From Burkholderiaceae bacterium (GTDB lineage Bacteria; Pseudomonadota; Gammaproteobacteria; Burkholderiales; Burkholderiaceae_C): a stretch of DNA of 64,000 nt. The position numbers and the translations under genes were made by a program. Numbering within the stretch: position 1 is the first letter of the stretch; each line of letters starts with the position of its first letter. Positions 1 through 10,715 of the stretch are shown piece after piece. The stretch is taken from positions 62,001 to 126,000 of the forward strand of contig JACKLM010000008.1 of the NCBI GenBank assembly GCA_024235895.1. Reading direction: 5' to 3'. The notes under the pieces were generated by a model. That model did no database searches and was not told where the DNA came from. It was given only the letters and a program-made list of their open reading frames with translations.

Positions 1-1632
<1,632 letters not shown>

Positions 1633-1645
1633 GGGACAGGCGTCG

Positions 1646-2503
1646 ATGCAGCTGTGCGGTTTCGAGGTCGGCCTGCAGCGGCCCTTCTTCCTCATCGCAG
1701 GACCCTGTGTGGTCGAGAGCGAGCAGCTGCAGATCGACGTCGCCGGCCAGCTCGCCGAGACCGCGCGCGCGCTCGGCATCCCCTTCATCTTCAAGAGCAG
1801 CTACGACAAGGCCAACCGCAGCAGCGGGTCCAGCTTCCGCGGCCCCGGCATGGCGAAGGGGCTCGAGATCCTGGCCCGGGTCCGGCGCGAGATCGGCGTG
1901 CCGGTGCTGACCGACGTCCACGCCGAGTCCGAGGTCGCGGACGCCGCCGCGGCCGTCGACGTGCTGCAGACGCCGGCCTTCCTGTGCCGCCAGACCGACT
2001 TCATCCGTGCCGTCGCGCGCAGCGGCAGGCCGGTCAATATCAAGAAGGGCCAGTTCCTCGCGCCGCAGGATATGGTCAACGTCGTCGACAAGGCGCGCGC
2101 CGCGGCGCGCGAGGCCGGGCTGTCGGAGGACCGCTTCCTGGTCTGCGAGCGCGGCGCGAGCTTCGGTTACCACAACCTGGTGGCCGACATGCGAAGCCTG
2201 GCCATCATGCGCGCCACCGGTGCGCCGGTGGTGTTCGATGCCACGCACAGCGTGCAGCTTCCCGGCGGCCAGGGCACGAGCAGCGGCGGCCAGCGCGAAT
2301 TCGTCCCGGTGCTGGCACGCGCGGCGGTCGGGGTCGGCGTCGCGGGCCTGTTCATGGAGACGCACCCCGACCCCGCGCACGCGATGTCCGACGGCCCGAA
2401 CGCAGTGCCGCTGACGCACATGAAGGCCTTGCTGGAGCAGCTCGTCGCACTGGACCGCGTCGTCAAGGCGCAGCCGCTGCTCGAAGAGCGTTTCGCCGAC
2501 TGA
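1646..2503 (+). CDS. kdsA: 3-deoxy-8-phosphooctulonate synthase
   Basis: KdsA condenses phosphoenolpyruvate with arabinose 5-phosphate to KDO 8-phosphate, the committed step to the KDO sugar of lipopolysaccharide. The 285-residue protein has the normal family length and opens with [12 protein letters not shown], then shows the phosphate-binding [14 protein letters not shown] segment and the [13 protein letters not shown] signature. Its ATG lies 13 bases after the pyrG stop. Eno, which makes phosphoenolpyruvate, is two genes downstream. Confidence 0.97.
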   Translation: MQLCGFEVGLQRPFFLIAGPCVVESEQLQIDVAGQLAETARALGIPFIFKSSYDKANRSSGSSFRGPGMAKGLEILARVRREIGVPVLTDVHAESEVADAAAAVDVLQTPAFLCRQTDFIRAVARSGRPVNIKKGQFLAPQDMVNVVDKARAAAREAGLSEDRFLVCERGASFGYHNLVADMRSLAIMRATGAPVVFDATHSVQLPGGQGTSSGGQREFVPVLARAAVGVGVAGLFMETHPDPAHAMSDGPNAVPLTHMKALLEQLVALDRVVKAQPLLEERFAD

Positions 2504-2535
2504 CCACCTTCCAGGCACGACAACCCGATCCCGCC

Positions 2536-4130
<1,595 letters not shown>

Positions 4131-4183
4131 GGCGCCGCGGGACAGGCCTGGGGCCGACGCACGCGACGCGCCGCGAGATCGAC

Positions 4184-4459
4184 GTGAGATTCCTGCCGCA
4201 CGTCCTGGCCGCGCTGCTGCTGCTGGTGCAGGCCGACCTCTGGTTCGGCCGCAGCAACCTGCGCTACGTCGCCCACCTGGAGCGCGAGTTGCAGGCCCAG
4301 CGTGCCGCCAGCGACGAGGCGGCCGCGCGCAACGCCGCGATCGAGGCCGAGCTCGGTGATCTCGTCGAGGGCCTGGAGATGGTCGAGGAGCGCGCGCGGA
4401 CCGACCTCGGGATGCTGCGCAAGGACGAGATCCTGGTGCAGTTCGCGGCGCCGCGCTGA
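4184..4459 (+). CDS. ftsB: Cell division protein FtsB
   Basis: FtsB is a small single-pass inner membrane protein that forms the FtsQ-FtsB-FtsL complex of the divisome. The 91-residue product has a short cytoplasmic start, one membrane helix (about residues 4-20, LPHVLAALLLLVQADLWFG) and then a periplasmic coiled coil rich in Glu, Arg and Ala (about residues 25-70). It ends with the family pattern ERARTDLGMLRKDEILVQF. The start is read as GTG at 4184, because no ATG fits before the membrane helix. The position directly after eno supports the call. Confidence 0.92.
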   Translation: MRFLPHVLAALLLLVQADLWFGRSNLRYVAHLERELQAQRAASDEAAARNAAIEAELGDLVEGLEMVEERARTDLGMLRKDEILVQFAAPR

Positions 4460-4474
4460 AGCGGGGCGCGCGCG

Positions 4475-5152
4475 ATGCTGCAGGCCGTGCTCGATGCGGC
4501 GGCGCCGCTGCTGCGGCCCGCGTTCACGCTGTGGGGCAGCCCGGCGACCTGGGCCGAGGTCGTCGCCTTCGTGCTCGCGGTGTGGATGGTCGTGTGCAAC
4601 TGGCGCGTGCACCCGCTGGCCTGGCCGCTGGCGATCGCGGCGTCGCTGCTGTATGCGCTGCTGTTCGCGCACGCACGGCTGTACGGCATGGCCGGGGTGC
4701 AGCTCTTCTTCGTCGCCGTCGCGCTGTGGGGCTGGTGGCAGTGGCTGCGCGGGCGCGGCGACGACGGCGCGCCGCTGCGCGTGCGGAGGCTTTCGACGCG
4801 TGGCCGCGTCGCGGCCATCCTGCTGACGCTGGCGCTGTGGCCGCTGCTGGCACTGATGCTGCGCTTCGTGGCCGAGGGCGAATCGCCCTGGCTGGACGCG
4901 CTGCCCACCGTCGGCAGCGTGACCGGGCAGATCCTGCTCGGGCGCAAGCTGATCGAGAACTGGCCAGCCTGGATCGCGGTCAACGTCGTCGGCGTCGTGC
5001 TGTTCGTCCAGCAGACGCTCTGGCTGACGGCGATCCTGTACGCACTGTTCGCGGTCATGGCGGTGGTCGGCTGGCGCGCGTGGGTGCGCCTGGAGGCCGC
5101 GCGCGCGATCTCGGCACGCGAGCTCGCGCAGCGGGGCGCGGCGCATGGCTGA
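4475..5152 (+). CDS. pnuC: Nicotinamide riboside transporter PnuC
   Basis: PnuC proteins import nicotinamide riboside by facilitated diffusion, with trapping by phosphorylation inside the cell. The 225-residue product is almost all membrane helices and shows the family features: WAEVVAFVLAVWMVVCNWR near the start, the VQLFFVAVALWGWWQW helix, and a later TVGSVTGQILLGRKLIENW segment followed by WIAVNVVGVVLFV. The gene overlaps the downstream kinase gene by 8 bases, so transport and phosphorylation of the same substrate are translationally coupled. Substrate identity is inferred from family and partner. Confidence 0.9.
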   Translation: MLQAVLDAAAPLLRPAFTLWGSPATWAEVVAFVLAVWMVVCNWRVHPLAWPLAIAASLLYALLFAHARLYGMAGVQLFFVAVALWGWWQWLRGRGDDGAPLRVRRLSTRGRVAAILLTLALWPLLALMLRFVAEGESPWLDALPTVGSVTGQILLGRKLIENWPAWIAVNVVGVVLFVQQTLWLTAILYALFAVMAVVGWRAWVRLEAARAISARELAQRGAAHG

Positions 5153-5762
5153 GCGCGCGCGGGTGCCGCCACGCGAAGGGCCAGCGCCGGCCCCGAGACC
5201 CGCGCCGCCGGCGGGCGCGCTGCGCATCGCGATCGTCGGCGCCGAGAGCACCGGCAAGTCGACGCTCGCGGTCGCGCTCGCCGAAGCGCTCGCCGCGTCC
5301 ACCGGGCTGGCCTGCACGGCGGTACCCGAGTGGCTGCGCGCGTGGTGCGAGCGCGAGGGGCGCACGCCGCGGCCCGACGAGCAGGCGGCGATCGCGGCCG
5401 AGCAGCACGCGCGCATCGAGTGCGCCGCCGCGGCGCACGATATCGTCGTCGCCGACACGACGGCGCTGATGACGGCGGTCTACAGCCGGCTGCTGTTCGG
5501 CGACCGCTCGCTGGAGGCGATGGCGATCGCGTGGCAACGCAGGATGTCGATCACGTTGCTGACGGCGGTCGACCTGCCCTGGCAGGCCGACGGCCACCAG
5601 CGCGACGGCCCGCATGTGCAGGCACCGGTCGACGCCCTCGTCGGCGATCTGCTGGCCGCGCACCGGCTGCCGTGGGTGCGCGTGGGCGGCCAGGGCCCGG
5701 CGCGGCTGCGGTCGGCGCTCGAGGCGGTCACGCCGCTGCTGCCGGCGCGGAACGCGGGCTGA
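5145..5762 (+). CDS. NadR-type nicotinamide riboside kinase
   Basis: An AAA_28-type P-loop kinase matching the C-terminal ribosylnicotinamide kinase domain of NadR. It would phosphorylate nicotinamide riboside brought in by PnuC to NMN. The Walker A motif GAESTGKST lies at about residues 30-38, followed by the VPEWLRAW segment and the VVADTTALMTAVYS segment that corresponds to the family's catalytic Asp region. At 205 residues it lacks both the helix-turn-helix and the adenylyltransferase domain of enterobacterial NadR. The residue stretch before the kinase core (about 25 residues, Pro/Ala-rich) may not be structured. Confidence 0.85.
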   Translation: MAERARVPPREGPAPAPRPAPPAGALRIAIVGAESTGKSTLAVALAEALAASTGLACTAVPEWLRAWCEREGRTPRPDEQAAIAAEQHARIECAAAAHDIVVADTTALMTAVYSRLLFGDRSLEAMAIAWQRRMSITLLTAVDLPWQADGHQRDGPHVQAPVDALVGDLLAAHRLPWVRVGGQGPARLRSALEAVTPLLPARNAG

Positions 5763-5820
5763 CGCGAGCCCAAGGTCCGGCGCCAGGCCCGCCCGAAGCC
5801 CACCCGACTCCGGGCGCGGC

Positions 5821-5834
5821 TTGACCTGCATCAG
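5821..5834 (+). promoter_or_regulatory. Candidate FNR/Anr-like box
   Basis: TTGACCTGCATCAG resembles the FNR/Anr consensus TTGAT-N4-ATCAA with mismatches only at the fifth and last positions. A CATCAT hexamer at 5856-5861 lies at the distance expected of a -10 element for a class II activator site centred near -41. The WS/DGAT start codon is at 5928. The match is suggestive, not proof. Confidence 0.4.
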
Positions 5835-5927
5835 GTGACGCCCAGGGCCGCGGCGCATCATCATGCGATTCATGGACGCAGACGAACCGCGCGCGGCGCC
5901 ACGGCCCGCGTCGCCGAGACCCGACCG

Positions 5928-7430
5928 ATGAAACACCTCAGCGGCGTCGACGCGGCCTTCCTGCACCTGGAGACGCCGCAGACCCCGATGCACGTCGCAT
6001 CGCTGAGCCTGTTCGACCTCCCGCCAGGCTATCGGCGTGACTTCTTCGCCAGCGTCAAGCGCGAGCTCGGCCGACGGCTGCACCTGGCACCCGTCCTGCG
6101 GCGCCGGCTGGCGCCGATGCCGCTGCAGCTGGCCGACCCGGTCTGGGTGGAGGACGATGCGGTCGACCTGGACCACCATGTGCAGCGGGTGACGCTGCCT
6201 GCCCCCGGCACCATGCGCCAGTTCGAGGACTGCGCCGCCGCGCTGCACGCCGAGCTGCTGGACCGCCACCGGCCGCTGTGGCGGCTGCACGTGATCGACG
6301 GGCTGGCCAGCGGCCAGGTCGGCTACTACTTCAAGGCGCATCACGCGGCGCTCGACGGGCTGGCCGGCGTGCAGCTCGCTCGCACGCTGTTCGACACCAC
6401 GCCGCGGCCTTCGCCGACGCGGCCGCCCCGGTCCGCCGCAGCCGCCGCGGCCGAGCACCCGGGGCCGATCGAGCTCGGTGCGGCGGCGCTGCGCCACGAC
6501 GGCGCGCAGTACATCAAGCTGCTGCGCCACCTGCCCGAGGTCGTGCGCACGCTAGGCGGGTTGTTCGGTGCGCCGGCGTCGGCGGGCGCGGGCCGGCTGC
6601 GGCAGAACTTCGTCTTCGGCCCGCGCACGCCGCTGAACGTGCCGATCACCGCCGAGCGCGGCTTCGCCGGCCTGTCGCTGCCGCTGGAGGCCTTGCAGTC
6701 GATCGCGGCGGCGCACGATGCCAAGCTCAACGACATCGTGCTGGCGCTGTGCAGCGGCGCGCTGCGGCGCTATCTCGTGCAGCACGGCGGCATCCCGCCG
6801 CGGCCGCTGACGGCGGCGATGCCGATCTCGCTGCGCGAGACCGGCGACACCGAATACACGACCCAGGCGACGATGCCGCTGGTCAACCTGCAGACGCATA
6901 TCGCGGACCCGCTGCGCCGCCTGCGCGCGATCCGCGACGCCGCCGGCGCGGTCAAGTCGATGGTGCAACAGGCGCGCGGCATCGTGCCGATGGACTTCCC
7001 GTCGATCGGCGTGCCCTGGGTGTTGCACGGGCTGGCCGAACTCTACGGCCGCTCGCAGGTCACGAGCGTGATGCCGCCGCTGGCCAATGTCGTCGTCTCC
7101 AACATCCCCGGCCCGCGCGTGCCGCTGTATGCGGCCGGCGCGCGGATGCAGTGCTATTGGCCGATGTCGATCGTCGAGCACGGCCTGGGGCTGAATATCA
7201 CGGTGATGAGCTACGCCGGCAGCATGGGCTTCGGCTTCACGACCGCACGTGCCGCCGTGCCCGATGCCGAAGCGCTGACCCGTGCGCTCGCCGCGGCCTT
7301 CGACGAGCTGGTCGCGCGGCCGGTGCCGCGGCGGCCGCGCAAGGCGGCGGCCGCAGCCACCACGGTGACCACGGCCGCCAAACCGGCGGCACCATCCCGG
7401 TCCCACCGCGCACGGAGATCCCGAGCATGA
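5928..7430 (+). CDS. WS/DGAT family acyltransferase (first copy)
   Basis: Bifunctional wax ester synthase/acyl-CoA:diacylglycerol acyltransferase family enzyme, expected to esterify acyl-CoA onto a fatty alcohol, diacylglycerol or another hydroxyl. The 500-residue protein begins with the typical MKHLSGVDAAFLHLETP and carries the catalytic HHAALDG motif (HHxxxDG) at residues 138-144. A late NVVVSNIPGPRVPLY segment is also a family hallmark. The ATG at 5928 was chosen because conservation begins there; the open frame upstream starts with an unlikely GTG. The C-terminal 35 residues are basic and Ala-rich. Its stop overlaps the oleate hydratase start (ATGA), so the two are translationally coupled. 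Confidence 0.92.
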   Translation: MKHLSGVDAAFLHLETPQTPMHVASLSLFDLPPGYRRDFFASVKRELGRRLHLAPVLRRRLAPMPLQLADPVWVEDDAVDLDHHVQRVTLPAPGTMRQFEDCAAALHAELLDRHRPLWRLHVIDGLASGQVGYYFKAHHAALDGLAGVQLARTLFDTTPRPSPTRPPRSAAAAAAEHPGPIELGAAALRHDGAQYIKLLRHLPEVVRTLGGLFGAPASAGAGRLRQNFVFGPRTPLNVPITAERGFAGLSLPLEALQSIAAAHDAKLNDIVLALCSGALRRYLVQHGGIPPRPLTAAMPISLRETGDTEYTTQATMPLVNLQTHIADPLRRLRAIRDAAGAVKSMVQQARGIVPMDFPSIGVPWVLHGLAELYGRSQVTSVMPPLANVVVSNIPGPRVPLYAAGARMQCYWPMSIVEHGLGLNITVMSYAGSMGFGFTTARAAVPDAEALTRALAAAFDELVARPVPRRPRKAAAAATTVTTAAKPAAPSRSHRARRSRA

Positions 7431-9016
7431 GCCAAGCCGAATCGCACCCGCGTCGCCGCGCCACCCTGGTCGGTGGCGGCATCGCCGGCCTGGCCGCGGC
7501 GGTCACCCTGATCCGCCACGGCGGCTTCGATGGCCGCGACATCCGCATCGTCGAGGAGGCCACGCTCGGCGGCAGCCTGGACGCCGGCGGGTCGGCCGCC
7601 GCCGGCTATTCGATGCGTGGCAGCCGCATGTACGGCGCGGCCTATGTACTGATGTACGAGCTGCTCGGACACATCCCGACGCTCGACGATCCAGGCAAGT
7701 CGGTGGCGCAGGACACGCTCGACTTCTGGACCGAGTCGCCGTGGGACGCGCGTGCGCGGCTGGTCGGGCGCGGCGGCCGGATCGTCGATGCGTCGTCGTT
7801 CGGGCTGAGCGACAAGGGCCGCGCCGACCTGATCGGGATGATGATGCGCGACGAGGAGGAGCTCGGCGCCCGGCGTATCGACGAATGCTTCGACACCGAC
7901 TTCTACGGCAGCCACTTCTGGCTCATGTGGTCCAGCATGTTCGGCTTCGAGACCTGGCACAGCGCGGCCGAGTTGCGGCGCTACCTGCTGCGGTTCCTGC
8001 GCCTGTTTCCCGACCTGGCGACGATGAAGATCGTGCAGTCGACGCGCTACAACGCGCGCGACTCGATCGTGCGGCCGATCGAGCGCTGGCTGGCGCAGCA
8101 GGGGGTGCAGTTCGAGATCGGGGTGCAGGTGACCGACCTCGAATTCGACGAGGCGCCCGGCGGACTGCGCGCGGTGACCCGTATCCGCGCGCGGCGCGGC
8201 GATACCGCCGCCGATATCGACGTGGCGCCGGGCGACTTCGTCATCGTCACCCTCGGCTCGATGACCGCCGACTCGACGCTCGGATCGATGGACGCCCCGC
8301 CGCCGGCGCCCTCGCACCGCAGCGGCGCCTGGCCGCTGTGGCAGCGGCTCGCCGCGCGCGACGCCGCCTTCGGCCGGCCGCAGGCCTTCTGCGGCGATAT
8401 CGCGCGCAGCCAGTGGGTGACCTTCACCGTCACGCACGCCGACGACCGTTTCGTACGCCGCATGGCGGCCTTCAGCGGCAACGAGCCCGGCCGCGGCGGG
8501 CTGGTGACGCTGGTGGATTCGAGCTGGCGGCTGACCTTCCACCTCTTCCACCCGCCGGCCTATCCCGACCAGCCGCCCGGCACCCATGTCTGGTGGGGTT
8601 ACGGCCTGTTCGCCGACCCGCCAGGCGACTTCGTCGCCAAGCCCATGCCCGCGTGCAGCGGCCGCGAGATCCTGACCGAGGTCGTCGGCCAGCTCGGCTG
8701 GCAGGACGAGTTGCCGGCGCTGCTCGACGGCGCGAACTGCGTGCCCTGCCTGCTGCCCTACACCACCAGCCAGTTCATGCCGCGCTCGCCCGGCGACCGG
8801 CCGCCGGTCGTGCCGCCGGGCTATACCGGCTTGGCGCTCGTCGGCCAGTACTGCGAGATCCCGGACAACGTCGTCTATACCGTCGAGTATTCGATCCACT
8901 CGGCCGCGTTGGCGGTGGCGTCGCTGCTCGGCGCGCCGGGGGTGGTGCCGCCGGCCTACCATGGGCTGGACCACCCGCACGCGCTGGTCGGGGCGATCCG
9001 GCGCGTGCTCGAATGA
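7427..9016 (+). CDS. ohyA: Oleate hydratase (MCRA family), compact type
   Basis: Oleate hydratases are FAD-containing enzymes that add water to the cis-9 double bond of oleic acid, giving 10-hydroxystearate. The 529-residue protein has the FAD-binding GGGIAG at 16-21, then RIVEE, GGSLDAGG, FWLMWSSMFGFETWHS and the late FMPRSPGDRPPVVPPG and LALVGQYCEIPDNVVYTVEYS segments, all matching the family. The tyrosine equivalent to Tyr241 of the Elizabethkingia enzyme is present (Tyr186 in ELRRYLL). The position equivalent to its catalytic Glu122 is Met68 (RGSRMYG). As I recall, the shorter monomeric Rhodococcus enzyme has the same Met. The gene lies between two WS/DGAT genes and overlaps the first by 4 bases. 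Confidence 0.9.
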   Translation: MSQAESHPRRRATLVGGGIAGLAAAVTLIRHGGFDGRDIRIVEEATLGGSLDAGGSAAAGYSMRGSRMYGAAYVLMYELLGHIPTLDDPGKSVAQDTLDFWTESPWDARARLVGRGGRIVDASSFGLSDKGRADLIGMMMRDEEELGARRIDECFDTDFYGSHFWLMWSSMFGFETWHSAAELRRYLLRFLRLFPDLATMKIVQSTRYNARDSIVRPIERWLAQQGVQFEIGVQVTDLEFDEAPGGLRAVTRIRARRGDTAADIDVAPGDFVIVTLGSMTADSTLGSMDAPPPAPSHRSGAWPLWQRLAARDAAFGRPQAFCGDIARSQWVTFTVTHADDRFVRRMAAFSGNEPGRGGLVTLVDSSWRLTFHLFHPPAYPDQPPGTHVWWGYGLFADPPGDFVAKPMPACSGREILTEVVGQLGWQDELPALLDGANCVPCLLPYTTSQFMPRSPGDRPPVVPPGYTGLALVGQYCEIPDNVVYTVEYSIHSAALAVASLLGAPGVVPPAYHGLDHPHALVGAIRRVLE

Positions 9017-9076
9017 CCCATCCGGCGGCCCCCGGGGTCGCCGCGATCATTTCACTCGACGAAGGAGCTCGCCGAC

Positions 9077-10678
9077 ATGGCACTGCACAGGATGGCCCCG
9101 GTCGACGCGGCCTGGTTCCACATGGACGGCCGCGCCAACCTGGCGATGGTCACGAGCGTCGCGCTGACGCGCGAGCCGCTGGACTTCGACCGCGTCGCGG
9201 CCTTGTACGCGGCGCGGCTGGCCGACTTCCCGCGCTTTCGCCAGCGCGTGGTCGAGCGCGGTCTGCCGATCCCGCTGCCGCACTGGGAGGACGTGCCGGA
9301 CTTCGACATCGGCCAGCATCTGCACCATGTGGCGCTGCCGGCCCCGGGCGGGCAGCGCGAGCTCGAGCGGCTGCTGGGCGACCTCGCCAGCACGCCGCTG
9401 GACCGCCTGCAGCCGCTGTGGCAGGTGCACGTGATCGACAACGTCGACGGCGGAAGCGCGCTGGTCACGCGATTCCACCACTGCATCGGCGACGGCACGG
9501 CGATGACGGCAGTCTCGATGCGGCTGTACGACACCACGCCGGACGCGCCGCTGCACCGCGACGGGGCGCCTTCGCGAGACCACGGTGAACACGGCGAGCG
9601 CGGTGACCACGGTGACGAACACGACGAACCCTGGCTCGAGGCCGCGCTGCGGACCTTGGCGGCGCCGGTGCGCGCGGCGGCCTCGGCGGCGAATACGGCG
9701 CTGGACGCCGTGCGCCACCCGCAGGCGTTGGTCGACAAGGCGGCGGCGGTCGTCGGCGGCGCCGGCATGCTGCTGACCGAGCTGCTCAAGACCGACGATC
9801 CGCCGTCGCCGTTCAAGGGCGCCTTCTCGCTGCCCAAGCGGGTCGCGTGGTCGGCGCCGGTGGCGATCGCCGACGTCAAGGCGATCGGCGCGCTGGCGGA
9901 TGCCAAGGTCAACGATGTCCTCGTCGCCGGCATGACCGGCGCGCTGCGCGCCTACCTGCAGCGGCGCGGCGTCGATGTCGCGCACACGACGCTGCGCGCG
10001 CTGGTGCCGGTCGACCTGCGGCCGCGCGAGCGCGCGCTGGAGCTCGGCAACGACTTCGGCCTCGTTCTGCTGGAACTCGCGGTCGCGCGCTCGACGCCGC
10101 TGGCGCGGCTGCGCGCGACCAAGGCAGCCATGGACGCGCTCAAGCGCTCGCCCGAACCGGTGGCGATGCGCGTGCTGTTCGACATCTTCGGCCGCGCACC
10201 GAAGGCGGTCTCGGACATCCCCGAGGCGATGTTCAGCCGCAAGGCCAGCGTCGTCATGACCAACGTCGTCGGTGCCCCGGGCACGCTTTACGTGGCCGGG
10301 GTGCCGATCGAGCGCGTCATGTTCTGGGTCCCGCACCCGGGCGACCAGCTCGGCATGGGCATCAGCATCCTCAGCTACCGCGGCCAGGCGACGCTGGCGA
10401 TCGTCGCCGACGCGCGTCTGGTGCCCGACCCGGAAACGATCACGAGGGGATTCGAGCGCGAGTTCGGGACACTGCTGGCGGCGGCCCGCAAGTCCGCGAC
10501 GAGGAAGCCCCTTGCGAAGAAGGCCGGCGCGCGCAAACCGCCCTCCAAGGCGGTGGCCAAGAAGACGGGGGCGAAGAAGGCTTCGCCGAAGCCACCACCG
10601 CGCGCCCGTGCAGCCGCCACGAGGAAGGCGGCAACGACGACGCCGGCCAAGGGCGGGCGCAAGACCAGCGCGCGCTGA
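9077..10678 (+). CDS. WS/DGAT family acyltransferase (second copy) with basic tail
   Basis: A second WS/DGAT acyltransferase, clearly diverged from the first copy. It begins MALHRMAPVDAAWFHMDG after a good AAGGAG ribosome binding site and has the catalytic motif HHCIGDG at residues 134-140. NVVGAPGTLYVAGVPIER and WVPHPGDQLGMGISILSY near the C-terminus are typical of the family. After about residue 471 the protein continues for 62 residues with 14 Lys, 7 Arg and no acidic residue (KK, KPP, AKK repeats), like the tail of histone H1-type bacterial proteins. It would bind DNA, RNA or an acidic membrane or granule surface; which one is unknown. It is probably cotranscribed with ohyA 60 bases upstream. 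Confidence 0.9.
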   Translation: MALHRMAPVDAAWFHMDGRANLAMVTSVALTREPLDFDRVAALYAARLADFPRFRQRVVERGLPIPLPHWEDVPDFDIGQHLHHVALPAPGGQRELERLLGDLASTPLDRLQPLWQVHVIDNVDGGSALVTRFHHCIGDGTAMTAVSMRLYDTTPDAPLHRDGAPSRDHGEHGERGDHGDEHDEPWLEAALRTLAAPVRAAASAANTALDAVRHPQALVDKAAAVVGGAGMLLTELLKTDDPPSPFKGAFSLPKRVAWSAPVAIADVKAIGALADAKVNDVLVAGMTGALRAYLQRRGVDVAHTTLRALVPVDLRPRERALELGNDFGLVLLELAVARSTPLARLRATKAAMDALKRSPEPVAMRVLFDIFGRAPKAVSDIPEAMFSRKASVVMTNVVGAPGTLYVAGVPIERVMFWVPHPGDQLGMGISILSYRGQATLAIVADARLVPDPETITRGFEREFGTLLAAARKSATRKPLAKKAGARKPPSKAVAKKTGAKKASPKPPPRARAAATRKAATTTPAKGGRKTSAR

Positions 10679-10715
10679 GCCGGCCCATCCGCGCACGCCG
10701 CGCGCCAAGGCGCGG

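Noticed and set aside
5835..5927. Upstream extension of the first WS/DGAT from a GTG at 5835
   Set aside because: The extra 31 residues are Arg/His/Ala-rich, not conserved, and would overlap the probable promoter region.
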